From: Aquarana catesbeiana
Lineage: Eukaryota; Chordata; Amphibia; Anura; Ranidae
Direction of reading: 5' to 3'
Assembly (NCBI RefSeq): GCF_042186555.1
Contig: NC_133331.1
Coordinates: forward strand, 1,599,395 to 1,663,394
DNA length: 64,000 bases
The notes below the pieces were generated by a model that saw nothing but the letters and a program-made list of their open reading frames with translations, was not told the origin of the DNA and did not search any database. How positions within the stretch are numbered: position 1 is the first letter of the stretch; every line of letters starts with the position of its first letter. The translations under genes were made by a program, and so were the position numbers. Positions 23,309-34,902 of this stretch are shown here, piece by piece.

Positions 23309-25408
23309 CTAGGTAAACGCACAGACTGGGGAGACAGACACATTAGGTATTGGCACAGACTGGGGCACCACAGATTGGGGAGACACATTAGGTATTGGCA
23401 CAGACTGGGGCACCACAGATTGGGGAGACACATTGGGTATTGGCACAGACTCAGATGGACTCACAGGCACCCCAGCTGCTGAGCTCCGAGCATCCTCCAT
23501 GTCCATGCGGAAGAACTCTCTCATGAGCTCAGGATTGTTGTGCATTGCCTCAGGACACTGACTGTAAGGATGTCCCACCGCATTGCACAGATTGCACCTG
23601 ATAATGTTACAATCCTTCGCCAGATGTCCTATACCCTGACACAGAGAGCACTTCATCACTGGACAGGAGGATGCAAGATGTCCTTTATCACCACACTTAT
23701 TGCAGAGCTTTGGCTGGCCTGGATAGAAGATGGTCAGCCTGTCCCTCCCCAGGAAAGCTGAGGATGGCAGATGCTGGACAACATTATCAACAACCTTTAA
23801 TTTTAGCTGCACAGACCATCCCCCCGTCCATATTCCCCGATCATCTACAATCTTTTTTAGGGGGCTCAGGACGTCTCCATACCTCCTTAACCATACAGAT
23901 AAATCCCCTTGCGGTATGGATTCATTGCGGACCAAAATTGTGACCATTTTAATGAGGGGCTGGCGTGAAACAAGCTTTGCGATGAGCCCTTTCCAGTCCG
24001 GCAGGCCCCTACACACGTGTTCATACTTCTCCCAAAATATGTCCAAAGACTCCGGACGGATAAAGGACAAATCATATTCATAGGAACCTGCCGGACTGAT
24101 CAGGGCGAAGATATCTGTGGGTGTAAACCCCATCTGCAGGATTTTATCCACCACTGTCCTCCTATGTGGGGGGATTCCACCGCCTTCCCATTTTAATCGC
24201 ACAACATTCCTCCTTTTAAACATGGAGGAAGATAAAACATTTTCATGCTCCCTCCCTGCTTGCTCCCCCTTCCCAGATCCTGTAGCAGCAACACCAGCAT
24301 AAGTTTTTCTTACACCAGCAGCATTTGCAGTCTTGTCCTTAGACACATTCAAACCTGCTGGCAGAGAGTCTGAATCAGCTGGGATAGCAGTCTTCTGATT
24401 AGAGGCAGGACCCTCCCCCTCCCCCGAGCACATGGTTTCTTTTCTGGGATCAATCACAGTCATGGCTGCTGCAGACTCCTGGAAAGTTGTAGCACTACTG
24501 CACCCAGCATCTCCTCCACCATTCACAGGAACAGCCGCTGTGCCTGGTCCAGGCAAAGTCTCTGTATTGTCCATGGACCTCTCTGCAGACTGGAGCTGCC
24601 AGTTATTAGCAGATGTTATTGCATGTTGTACATTGTCTATGGGTCTGGGCTGACTGCCTGCAGCACTACAACCCTCAGCAAGCACATTGTCATTAAAGTT
24701 CACACCATCATCCTGCACACACACTGTACCTGCACCTTGTCTCTCCACAGGTCTTTCTTCCACAGGGCTAGGAACGGCGTCCATCTTTTCCTCACCATCC
24801 TGGGAAGTGGAAGTGGATTCAAGTTTATTGATGAAATCCAGCATGGCAGAACCTTCAACCTCCTGCTCAGATGTTCCACATTGCTGGGGAGTGAAGGGGA
24901 CAGAGGCCTCCACCATTGAGGGCTCAGCAGATGTCTGAGGTGTTGAAGAGCTGGGCTCATCCTCCGGGCCCACTTTCTCACTCTCTGATGTCTGTACCTG
25001 CATCTCCTCACTGGTCTCCTCACCCTCCATGCAGGAAGCGGCTCCTCTTCTCATTTGGCTGAATCTTTCTTCATTCTTATATTTTTCTTTAAATGCTCCA
25101 CTATTCTCCTTCAGAGAACTCACCAGTTCTTTCTGCTTCCGCAGAGCTTGTTCCAGGTCTTTCAGCTCAGGCCTCAGAGCCGGTCTTTTCTTGCTGAACA
25201 CTTTGGCACAAATCTGCTTTTTCTTTTTAAATTCATTTTTCAAAGCCACCAACTTCTCCTCTTCCTTCTCAATCCGCTTCAGCGTTTCAATAACCCTCCG
25301 TCTAAAGGCAGACAGGGACTCATCTTTCCTTGGGCCAGGCCCAGTGTTGTCCACAGGCTGAGGCCTATCCAGGGGGCCTCCACCAGGGTCCTCCCCAGGA
25401 TCCTGCAT
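23309..25408 (-). pseudogene. LINE copy A ORF1 (zinc-knuckle RNA-binding protein)
   Basis: Starts at the ATG of MQDPGEDPGG at 25408. An N-terminal Lys/Glu-rich segment likely forms a coiled coil (about residues 25-100), followed by an acidic, Ser-rich middle. Three knuckles then follow in a row: CNKCGDKGHLASSC, CSLCQGIGHLAKDC and CNLCNAVGHPYSQC. After them comes a repeat of SPQSVVPQSVPIPNV. The frame then shifts and stops at 23309; the remaining C-terminal part (VRLPSVPMSSVG onward) continues in another frame to about 22926, where a one-base deletion relative to copy B breaks it again. Such proteins coat LINE RNA. Confidence 0.82.
23326..23452 (-). repeat. 45/51-bp minisatellite inside ORF1 of LINE copy A
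   Basis: Encodes PIPNVSPQSVVPQSV units, about three copies. It ends in a unit containing GGAGACAGACACATTAGG on the plus strand, which shifts the frame. Copy B has more units. Confidence 0.85.
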
Positions 25409-25511
25409 CACTCCTGGGGCAGAGGAGCAACTCTAGTCCCTGGTCTCTGGAAGCACAGGAGCAAAGGAACCAGCAACCTCACACCTCGCTGTCAGGGAGT
25501 GGAATGGCAGT

Positions 25512-25879
25512 TTCCCACCATCCCTGTGCTGAGTTCCCGGGTCTGTATACCGGCAGTGCCCATTATGAGGGGTTCCCACCATCCCTGTGCTGAGTTCCCG
25601 GGTCTGTACACCCGCTGTGCCCATTATGAGGGGTTCCCACCATCCCTGTGCTGAGTTCCCGGGTCTGTACACTCGCTGTGCCCATTATGAGGGGTTCTCA
25701 CCATCCCTGTGCTGAGTTCCCGGGTCTGTACACCCGCTGTGCCCATTATGAGGGGTTCTCACCATCCCTGTGCTGAGTTCCCGGGTCTGTACACCCGCTG
25801 TGCCCATTATGAGGGGTTCCCACCATCCCTGTGCTGAGTTCCCGGGTCTGTACACCCGCTGTGCCCATTATGAGGGGTT
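25512..25879. repeat. 61-bp satellite array, middle block (6 units)
   Basis: Same unit and orientation as the left block. It resumes with TTCCCACCATCC exactly where the left block stopped at GAGGGGTT, so copy A lies within one unit. The first unit is slightly diverged (TATACCGGCAG). Confidence 0.96.
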
Positions 25880-26465
25880 AATTTTGTTTATTGAAAATCT
25901 TACAAACAACAACTTATATACAATAAAACCATAATAAATAAATAAAACATATTTACAAAATAATTGAATATGATTCTACAAAACAAGAACATAATAAATG
26001 GTACAAACCAAATTGCGCACAACACAATCCCTACGGGACTAAGGAACATCACCGTCACCATGCATGGAGCCTTTTATCAAAAATATATTTCATCTTGAAA
26101 ATCTAGGGGAGTGAATCAAGAATACAAAGAAAAGCCGCACACCCCGAGATCAACAGGCAGCAGCTACAGAGTCCTGATATTCCTCCACGCCCTTATCCAG
26201 GCCTCCTGCTGCCACCTGCCTTTCTCAAGACCCCGAATCTTCCCAACCTCACCCAGAATGTCCTGCACCACCACTTCGAAAGGGAGGATTTTACTCCGTA
26301 AGGATACCTGACACCGTGCACTCCACGTGAAATAACGGACTACTAGACTAACTAAAAAAAGTGTTTCCAAATCATAATCCCGACGAGTCTGGAATGCCCC
26401 ATACACCCACTCTGCATAACTCATATGGGGGAGGAAGGGTATACTCAGAGCCCTCCCAACCCCCA

Positions 26466-29197
26466 CGGGGCAACATAAGCCGGGAGCTGTTCATGCTTGA
26501 CCCTCAGGCTTTTCACTGGCCCACCATTTTCCCAGTCTCACAGAAAGGGCCTAAACCAGGACTGGAAAATACCAACCCACCCAGACGGTCTCTCCGCCAA
26601 CATGTTACCAAGATTGTACTTCACAAACATCAGAGAGAAAAAGACTACAGGGTTGACCATCCCTAGACCACCCTCCCGCCTAGGAAGGTAAGTCACATTC
26701 CTTTTGACAAGGTTTATTCTGTTCCCCCATAACAGCTGGAAGAAACAACTATAGATCCTGGTATAGAGAGAAACTGGCAAGATGCAAACAAAACTGACAT
26801 ACAGAAAAATCGGAATCAGGTAAGTCTTGATCAGATCAACCTTTTCCCTCAAGGAAAGCTGCCAACCTTTCCAGCTTGCCACCTTGGCATCGGCATTCTC
26901 CAGCCTGTTCACCCAATTTGCATGACCATAGTCACCTGGGCCAAATTCAATGCCTAGAACTCAAATTTTTTGTTGGGGCTCCGGGAAGTCATCCGGGAGA
27001 ACAAAGCTCTCACCTTCCACACCCATCCAGAAAGCTTCACACTTGTCCTGGTTGACCTTTGAACCTGATGCCCCTGCATACTGCCCTATCACTGAGACCA
27101 CTTCCTGCGCCTCCGCAGTCCCAGAGATAAAAACAGAAACATCATCAGCATAGGCCACAACCTTCAAAGGAGGCTCACCAGCGATGCCCAAAGGTACCCC
27201 ACACAAAGGTCCACTCTCTAGCCTTCTAATGAATGGGTCGATTGCAAACACATATAGCAGAGGACTCAATGGACACCCCTGACGCACACCCGAGCCGACC
27301 GCAAAGGGCTGCCCGACCCAACCATTAACCAGAGGAAAGCTTTCAGCCCCTTTGTACAAAATCTTGAGCCAATCAATGAAACCCCCCTCCAGGCCATATT
27401 TGTCAAGAAGGAGCCACAAGTACTCATGATTAACCCGATCAAAGGCCTTAGCCTGATCCAATGTCAGCAAAAATTTACCCCAACCAGCAGCCCTACAACG
27501 CTCCAAGGCCTCCTGGACAGCTAACACCGCTGAGAAAGTGCTTCTACCTTGGACCGAACAGTGCTGGTGGCGGGATAACAAACTGCCTGCCACTGGTGAT
27601 AATCGCAGAAGAAAATCTTTGCCAGTATCTTTCTATTGACATTAAGAAGGCTAATGGGGCGCCAATTCCCAATCATCGAAGGATCTTTACCCTTTGGCAG
27701 AAGGATCACTGCAGATTGCCTCATGGAGGGAGGGAGAGAACCCTCATTCAAACAGCCATTAAAAACCTCTGCAAGGTAGGGAGCCAGGATCGTCTTAAAA
27801 CATTTATAGAACTCGGCTGTCAGACCATCTGGCCCTGGAGTTTTCTTGATGGCCAGTTTATCAATAGCCTGGATTACCTCATCTGCAGTGATTTCATCTG
27901 TCAAATTCATCAATGGAACATTACTTTCCAGTCCTGGTGTAGAGTCCAAAAAACCCAACATCCTTGTCCGATCAAGGTTCCTTCCTCCCAGGAGATCGGC
28001 ATAGTATGACCTGACAACCTCCAGGATCCCTGACCTAGACTTCGTCAGAGAGCCCGTACTGTCCCTCAGGCCATTGACCGTCTTAACTGCTACGCTCTGT
28101 TTACAGTTCTGGTAAGGGTCAGGCGAATGGTATTTCCCATAATCCCTCTCCTGAACCAAAGAGGCGTGCCGGTCATATTGATGTCTCCTAAGGAGGAGCT
28201 TCACCTCAGAGATCGCCCCTGAATCTCCTCCATTCGAAACAAGGCGGTCAAGTTTCCTCCGCAAACGCTGGTAGGTGATATACTTATCTTGCTGCTTCTT
28301 TCTTCCTATGGCCTTGAAAAGCCCAACAGTCCGCTGTTTAACAAGCTCCCACCATTCTGACTTGCTGTTGCAAAAGTCTAGGATCGTTACCTGTGCTTGA
28401 AAAAAATCCTCAAAGGATTGTCTTACTCTCTCGTCTTCCAGGAGGACCGAATTCAATCTCCAGATACCCCTCCCCCTAGGTGGCATGTCTGGGGCATTCA
28501 GAGTCACAGATAGAATACAGTGATCAGAAAACTCCACTGCCCGACACACAGGTGCCGAAAAAGCGGAGTCTCCCTTTAAAAAAAACCTATCTATCCTACT
28601 CTGACTACTACCTCGCTGAAAAGTGAACCCCGTGCTGTCTGGGCAGCGCTTAATGTGCGCATCTACCAGACCTGCTTCCCTAACTATCGCATTAAGAAAA
28701 AGGGTGTCATAGCCCAGCTTATCTCTGAAACCTCTCCTTTCTTTAGACCTAGTAATGGTGTTGAAATCACCTCCAAAGATAACCTGCTGGGCTGTAAAAA
28801 GAAAAGGCTTAATCTTTGTAAAGAGGCATTTCCTGTCCCACTTCGTCTGGGGACCATAGATGTTAATCAGGCGCAAGTCCTGCCCCTTCACAGAGACGTC
28901 TACGACCATGCATCTCCCTATCTCTACCTCAATTACCCCCCGGCACGTTACCATACCAGAAAAAAGGACTGCAACTCCGCTGTAAGGCTCGGCCGCAAGA
29001 GACCAAAATGAGGGACCACGTCTCCACTCCTTCTTTGCCAGATGTATATCGGCCAGACTACTCAGATGGGTCTCTTGCAAAAACAAAATGTCAGCATCAA
29101 ACTCGCTGAGCAAAAATAAGGCCATATGACGAGCACTTACTGATCTTAAGCTGGCAACATTAATGGTTGCCACTTTTAACGGAGTGGGAACTGCCAT
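26466..29197 (-). pseudogene. LINE copy B ORF2, broken
   Basis: Begins MAVPTPLKVATINVASLRSV and keeps an endonuclease with FLQETHLS, FGGDFNTI and the SDH motif (EFSDHCILSV). The reverse-transcriptase core is open up to a one-base deletion near 27607, then continues in another frame through LLTLDQAKAFDRVNH and YADDVSVF to a stop at 26961 (CGA changed to TGA). Further C-terminal sequence follows (LWGNRINLVKRN) up to the internal deletion near 26462. Confidence 0.83.
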
Positions 29198-30660
29198 TAG
29201 GGTAGTTGAGGCAGCCGTTTCTTAGCCTGACCACTCCCTCTTCCTGGAGAACCAGCGCGCTTTGTTGCACCCTGGCACTCATCATCCATAGAGGATGCAG
29301 AACTGAATGAGTCCCATTCATCATCATCATCAGACAGGACCTCAAACTTATTTTCTAAAGGCAAAAATTTAGGATTTAAGGTAACTGAACCTCCTTTTTT
29401 CCTTCTTTTGCCCCTCCTCCTCCTATCCTCCAACCACTCCATATCATCCTTAGACAAACCAGACTCAACAGCCTCCCCACCCCTATCCTCCCCTTCACCC
29501 ACCTCCCCCCCACTCCCCCTTCCCTTATCTACCACCAGGCCAGCCTCTCCACCATCCACCCCAATCCTCTGCACCCCACGATCCTCAATAGAAACCCTGC
29601 AGCGTCGGGGGAGGGGGGTTGGCACCACACCTGACGCACCTGCTTTAGCACCTCTTGCTGCCTCTGCAATTTTAGAAGACACAGAAGGATTGGACACATT
29701 TTTGGCAACTGATAACTTACCTACAGAAGACATGGGCACACTGGGTAAACGCACAGACTGGGGAGACAGACACATTAGGTATTGGCACAGACTGGGGCAC
29801 CACAGATTGGGGAGACACATTAGGTATTGGCACAGACTGGGGCACCACAGATTGGGGAGACACAGACACATTAGGTATTGGCACAGACTGGGGCACCACA
29901 GATTGGGGAGACACAGACACATTAGGTATTGGCACAGACTGGGGCACCACAGACTGGGGAGACACATTAGGTATTGGCACAGACTCGGATGGACTCACAG
30001 GCACCCCAGCTGCTGAGCTCCGAGCATCCTCTATGTCCAGGCGGAAGAACTCTCTCATGAGCTCAGGATTGTTGTGCATTGCCTCAGGACACTGACTGTA
30101 AGGATGTCCCACCGCATTGCACAGATTGCACCTGATGATATTACAATCCTTCACCAAATGTCCTATACCCTGACACAGAGAGCACTTCATCACTGGACAG
30201 GAGGATGTGAGATGTCCTTTATCACCACACTTATTGCAGAGCTTTGGCTGGCCTGGATAGAAGATGGTCAGCCTGTCCCTCCCCAGGAAAGCTGAGGATG
30301 GCAGATGCTGGACAACATTGTCAACGACCTTTAATTTTAGCTGCACAGACCATCCCCCCCATCCATATTTCCCGATCGTCCACAATCTTTTTTAGGGGGC
30401 TCAGGACGTCTCCATACCTCCTCAACCATACAGATAAATCCCCTTGCGGTATGGATTCATTGCGGACCAAAATTGTGACCATTTTAATAAGGGGCTGGCG
30501 TGATACAAGCTTTGGGATGAGCCCTTTCCAGTCCTGCAGACCCCTACACACGTGTTCATACTTCTCCCAAAATATGTCCAAAGACTCCGGACGGATAAAG
30601 GACAAATCATATTCATAGGTACCTGCCGGACTGATCAGGGCGAAGATATCTGTGGGTGTA
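29197..30660 (-). pseudogene. LINE copy B ORF1, 5' truncated
   Basis: Contains the three CCHC knuckles, an expanded PIPNVSPQSVVPQSV repeat, and an intact C-terminal part ending KKRLPQLP with the stop overlapping the ORF2 start (TAATG). A frameshift relative to copy A occurs near 30360 (CCCCCCATCC against CCCCCGTCC). The same frame break follows the repeat as in copy A. The N-terminal half is missing because of the head-to-head junction at 30660. Confidence 0.8.
29752..29985 (-). repeat. 45/51-bp minisatellite inside ORF1 of LINE copy B
   Basis: About five units of the PIPNVSPQSVVPQSV repeat; some carry a 6-bp insertion (NVSVSPQS). The terminal frame-shifting unit is the same as in copy A. 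Confidence 0.85.
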
Positions 30661-31363
30661 AGTTTCTTTCCATGAGTGATCGGGGCTGCCCAAGAGTGGA
30701 GTGTGGAGGAGTGGTGGAGTCCATGGATCACTTTTTACTTCAATGCCCTTTTAATATAGAGGTGTACAAGAGGGTGGGGAGGGCTCTGAGTATACCCTTC
30801 CTCCCCCATATGAGTTATGCAGAGTGGGTGTATGGGGCATTCCAGACTCGTCGGGATTATGATTTGGAAACACTTTTTTTAGTTAGTCTAGTAGTCCGTT
30901 ATTTCACGTGGAGTGCACGGTGTCAGGTATCCTTACGGAGTAAAATCCTCCCTGTCGAAGTGGTGGTGCAGGACATTCTGGGTGAGGTTGGGAAGATTTG
31001 GGGTCTTGAGAAAGGCAGGTGGCAGCAGGAGGTCTGGATAAGGGCGTGGAGGAATATCAGGACTCTGTAGCTGCTGCCTGTTGATCTCGGGGTGTGCGGC
31101 TTTTCTTTCTATTCTTGATTCACTCCCCTAGATTTTCAAGATGAAATCTATTTTTGATAAAAGGCTCCATGCATGGTGACGGTGATGTTCCTTAGTCTGG
31201 CTCTCCCATAGGGATTGTGTTGTGCGCAATTTGGTTTGTACCATTTATTATGTTCTTGTTTTGTATTATCATATTCAATTATTTTGTAAATATGTTTTAT
31301 TTATTTATTATGGTTTTATTGTATAGAAGTTGTTGTTTGTAAGATTTTTCAATAAACAAAATT
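30661..31363 (+). mobile_element. Tx1-clade LINE, copy C (3' fragment, inverted)
   Basis: Plus-strand 3' end of the same LINE. It encodes the ORF2 C-terminus from FLSMSDRGCPRVECGG through LLQCPFNIEV to WRNIRTL, then a 3' UTR ending CAATAAACAAAATT. It abuts the 61-bp satellite at the same unit position as copies A and B, but both LINE and satellite are in the opposite orientation. Confidence 0.87.
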
Positions 31364-32992
31364 AACCCCTCATAATGGGCACAGCGGGTGTACAGACCCG
31401 GGAACTCAGCACAGGGATGGTGGGAACCCCTCATAATGGGCACAGCGGGTGTACAGACCCGGGAACTCAGCACAGGGATGGTGAGAACCCCTCATAATGG
31501 GTACAGCGGGTGTACAGACCCGGGAACTCAGCACAGGGATGGTGAGAACCCCTCATAATGGGCACAGCGGGTGTACAGACCCGGGAACTCAGCACAGGGA
31601 TGGTGGGAACCCCTCATAATGGGCAAAGCGGGTGTACAGACCCGGGAACTCAGCACAGGGATGGTGGGAACCCCTCATAAAGGGCACAGCGGGTGTACAG
31701 ACCTGGGAACTCAGCACAGGGATGGTGAGAACCCCTCATAATGGGCACAGCGGGTGTACAGACCCCGGAACTCAGCACAGGGATGGTGAGAACCCCTCAT
31801 AATGGGCACAGCGGGTGTACAGACCCCAGAACTCAGCACAGGGATGGTGAGAACCCCTCATAATGGGCACAGCGGGTGTACAGACCCGGGAACTCAGCAC
31901 AGGGATGGTGAGAACCCCTCATAATGGGCACAGCGGGTGTACAGACCCGGGAACTCAGCACAGGGATGGTGAGAACCCCTCATAATGGGCACAGCGGGTG
32001 TACAGACCCGGGAACTCGGCACAGGGATGGTGAGAACCCCTCATAATGGGCACAGCGGGTGTACAGACCCGGGAACTCGGCACAGGGATGGTGAGAACCC
32101 CTCATAATGGGCACAGCGGGTGTACAGACCCGGGAACTCGGCACAGGGATGGTGAGAACCCCTCATAATGGGCACAGCGGGTGTACAGACCCGGGAACTC
32201 AGCACAGGGATGGTGGGAACCCCTCATAATGGGCACAGCGGGTGTACAGACCCGGGAACTGAGCACAGGGATGGTGAGAACCCCTCATAATGGGCACAGC
32301 GGGTGTACAGACCCGGGAACTGAGCACAGGGATGGTGGGAACCCCTCATAATGGGCACAGCGGGTGTACAGACCCGGGAACTCAGCACAGGGATGGTGGG
32401 AACCCCTCATAATGGGCACAACGGGTGTACAGACCCGGGAACTCGGCACAGGGATGGTGAGAACCCCTCATAATGGGCACAGCGGGTGTACAGACCCGGG
32501 AACTCGGCACAGGGATGGTGAGAACCCCTCATAATGGGCACAGCGGGTGTACAGACCCGGGAACTGAGCACAGGGATGGTGAGAACCCCTCATAATGGGC
32601 ACAGCGGGTGTACAGACCCGGGAACTCAGCACAGGGATGGTGGGAACCCCTCATAATGGGCACAGCGGGTGTACAGACCCGGGAACTCAGCACAGGGATG
32701 GTGGGAACCCCTCATAATGGGCACAGCGGGTGTACAGACCCCAGAACTCAGCACAGGGATGGTGAGAACCCCTCATAATGGGCACAGCGGGTGTACAGAC
32801 CCGGGAACTCAGCACAGGGATGGTGGGAACTCTTCATAATGGGCACAGCGGGTGTACAGACCCGGGAACTCAGCACAGGGATGGTGGGAACTCTTCATAA
32901 TGGGCACAGCGGGTGTACAGACCCGGGAACTCAGCACAGGGATGGTGGGAACTCTTCATAATGGGCACAGCGGGTGTACAGACCCAGGAACT
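31364..32992. repeat. 61-bp satellite array, right block (about 27 units, inverted)
   Basis: Reverse complement of the left and middle blocks. Units begin AACCCCTCATAATGGGCACA. Single-base variants (CTCAGC, CTCGGC, CTGAGC) occur in runs, suggesting local unit duplication. Confidence 0.96.
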
Positions 32993-33565
32993 AGGGTCCC
33001 CTCAACTGCCTACTGTGGTGGGTCCTTCCAGGCAAGCTTTCTGAGCTCCAACCCTCCCAGGCAGGGGTCCCTCAAGGGCCACCCCTCAGCACTACTTCTC
33101 CATCTTCCATCCAACTCCCTGACTAGCATGGCCCATTTCTGTTTAAGGGCTCCTTAATCCCCTGCCAGGCCCACTTCCTGGGGATTGGCTAAGGACCCCT
33201 AAATATTCAATGCCACCCCTCCTGCCTTTGCCCACTATCTTCTAGAACACTCTCCATCATTACAGAAACAGGGGGAGGCACCAGAGTGCTGCCAGGATTA
33301 GTCATCCAGTCCTAATCTCTAATAACCCCGACCCAGATTCCATGCCTCAGGATTATCCCTGGGCCAAAAAAATGTATCTGCACTACCGCTAGTAGCACAC
33401 TAGAGGGTGCTACATTATGGCTATTATGGACATTACAGCACTGTGATTATAAATGTACATTGTTTGATTTACTTTGTCGCTATAAGTGGATTTTCCTTAT
33501 TTTTTTTATTTTATTGAGAGAGTATTTACAGCCCCCCTTGTAATGTATACAGCTATAACTCACCT
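32993..33565. other. Unclassified DNA right of the satellite
   Basis: CT-rich sequence then AT-rich sequence. No supported exon or recognised element. Confidence 0.4.
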
Positions 33566-33733
33566 AGAGTCCCCATCTCATCCCTTTAAACCTGAACACA
33601 TATGAATTATTCGGGTTCTGAGGCTGATTGATTGCAGATGAGGCACCAAGTGAGTTTAATTATCACGTTAATCATCCACAGAACCTGAGTAATTATTGTG
33701 TGTTCAGGTTTAAAGGGATGAGGTGGGGACTCT
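33566..33733. mobile_element. Hairpin MITE 1
   Basis: AGAGTCCCCATCTCATCCCT and TTTAAACCTGAACACA on the left are mirrored by TGTGTTCAGGTTTAAAGGGA and GGGGACTCT on the right; arms are about 55 bp. Confidence 0.75.
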
Positions 33734-33784
33734 ACACTCACCTGACCCCTTGATATTATCTCTCTCATGGTTGGACCTGAATAT

Positions 33785-33934
33785 GACTTGTTATCAGTCT
33801 CCTGCAATCCCCCCCATACAGCACTCAGAAGAGGGACTGACAGCACCTGGTGTTGGATTGGGGTACACCTGATTGGCTCCAGGTGCTGTCAGTCCCTCTA
33901 CCATTCAGGGATTGCAGGAGGCTGATAACAAGTC
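33785..33934. mobile_element. Hairpin MITE 2
   Basis: GACTTGTTATCAGTCTCCTG and GAGGGACTGACAGCACCTGG pair with CCAGGTGCTGTCAGTCCCTC and GCTGATAACAAGTC. The outer flanks (TGGACCTGAA and ATCCAGGTTCAG) also pair partly, so it may be one element with hairpin 1. Confidence 0.75.
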
Positions 33935-34069
33935 AAATAGTTTCCATCCAGGTTCAGATCCATGGAGATTCAGAACATTAAATATCGGGGAGCCCCCCCC
34001 CCCCCCCAGTGTAGAGCAGGGGACTCTCTGATGTGGTTCCTGGACCTCTTCCTCCATCTCTCTTTGCAG

Positions 34070-34202
34070 CGTCGGATCCTCCAGCAGCCGATCGTTTCTC
34101 TCCAGCCTGTGGCCAAGGCGGGGAGCCAGACATCCCTTGTATGGACTTCATACCACCTCCAGCACCCTGCCTGGTACCGCACCCCCTCTCCCATTCCCAC
34201 AT
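34070..34202 (+). CDS. Candidate internal exon, unidentified
   Basis: A very good acceptor (cctccatctctctttgcag) and a good donor (ACAT|GTGAGTGT) bracket 133 bp that are open in all three plus frames. One frame contains GEPDIPCMDFIPPPAPC, which looks protein-like, but I recognise no family. The stretch is non-repetitive and sits just right of two hairpin repeats. Splice-site quality is the only real evidence. Confidence 0.22.
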
Positions 34203-34900
34203 GTGAGTGTAACATTTTATTGTCTTTTATCATCATTAATTCTCTCCCCACCTTACTGCACTATGAGATGTGCGCTCTCTTTATTCCTTTTATTTCAAAG
34301 AGAACAATGGTGAAAGGGGAGGAGCTCCAGCACACAGCCTATGATTGACAGCCTTAGTTCTGTTCCTGTGTGAAGGGGGTGTGCCCATTCCCTCCAATCA
34401 GCTCTCACTGAGCTCTGCAGAGTGTAACTTCAGCTCTCTTTCCCCTTTTTCTGACATCTCAGACAAGTTTTATAAATGCTGCACTTGGGATGGATGTAGA
34501 GAAGACTGCAGATAAACGGGTACAACTTATGTAGGAGGATTTGTTTCATCTCTGTGTGTCACCTGAGACCAGACACTACACTGGGTATATGGAGAGTTTA
34601 CTATCACTTTACCGACTTCATTACCGATCTATAGCTGAAGGACAGCCACAGTGTTCTAAGAGGGCGTCTATTAATGTCCCCCCAGAAGCACCCCTCCCCC
34701 CTGTGCGCCCCTGGGGTACACATCCAGCATGCTCTGTGATCGATGTGTCCTTCCTGTACAACTGATCACCGATCGCGGTAAATTGTCCATCACAGCTGAT
34801 CATATGTACACAAACTTCACAGTTATCAGGAAAGGAGAGCCGGTAACCGGAACGTGTGACCGAGACATTTACACTGATTATCAGTGCAGCCCAAACATTG
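34203..34900. other. Non-repetitive DNA without a supported gene
   Basis: Short open frames only. Lies between a candidate exon and the 14-bp array. Confidence 0.4.
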
Positions 34901-34902
34901 CC

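Larger units (their letters stand above)
19167..25511 (-). mobile_element. Tx1-clade LINE, copy A (6.3 kb, nearly full length)
   Basis: A two-ORF LINE read right to left: a 5' leader of about 100 bp, ORF1 with three CCHC zinc knuckles, ORF2 with an AP-type endonuclease and reverse transcriptase, then a 3' UTR ending CAATAAACAAAATT. It sits inside the 61-bp satellite. The unit is interrupted between GGTGGGAA and AACCCCTCAT (LINE orientation), with at most a 2-bp AA duplication. Several frameshifts and a deletion of about 85 bp near 20283 (relative to copy B) make it inactive. Confidence 0.88.
25880..30660 (-). mobile_element. Tx1-clade LINE, copy B (5' truncated)
   Basis: Highly similar to copy A, with the same 3' end at the same satellite position. 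It runs from the 3' UTR through ORF2 to within ORF1. At 30660-30661 it ends abruptly against a third piece in the opposite orientation. Relative to copy A it lacks about 370 bp of the ORF2 C-terminal region (junction near 26462) but keeps the ~85 bp missing from A. It has a frameshift near 27607 and a CGA-to-TGA stop near 26963. Confidence 0.87.

Noticed and set aside
26950..29011. Plus-strand frames across the LINE copies
   Set aside because: Antisense shadows of ORF1 and ORF2.
18500..32992. CRISPR-like look of the regularly spaced 61-bp repeats
   Set aside because: The units are continuous, with no unique spacers, and the genome is a vertebrate's.
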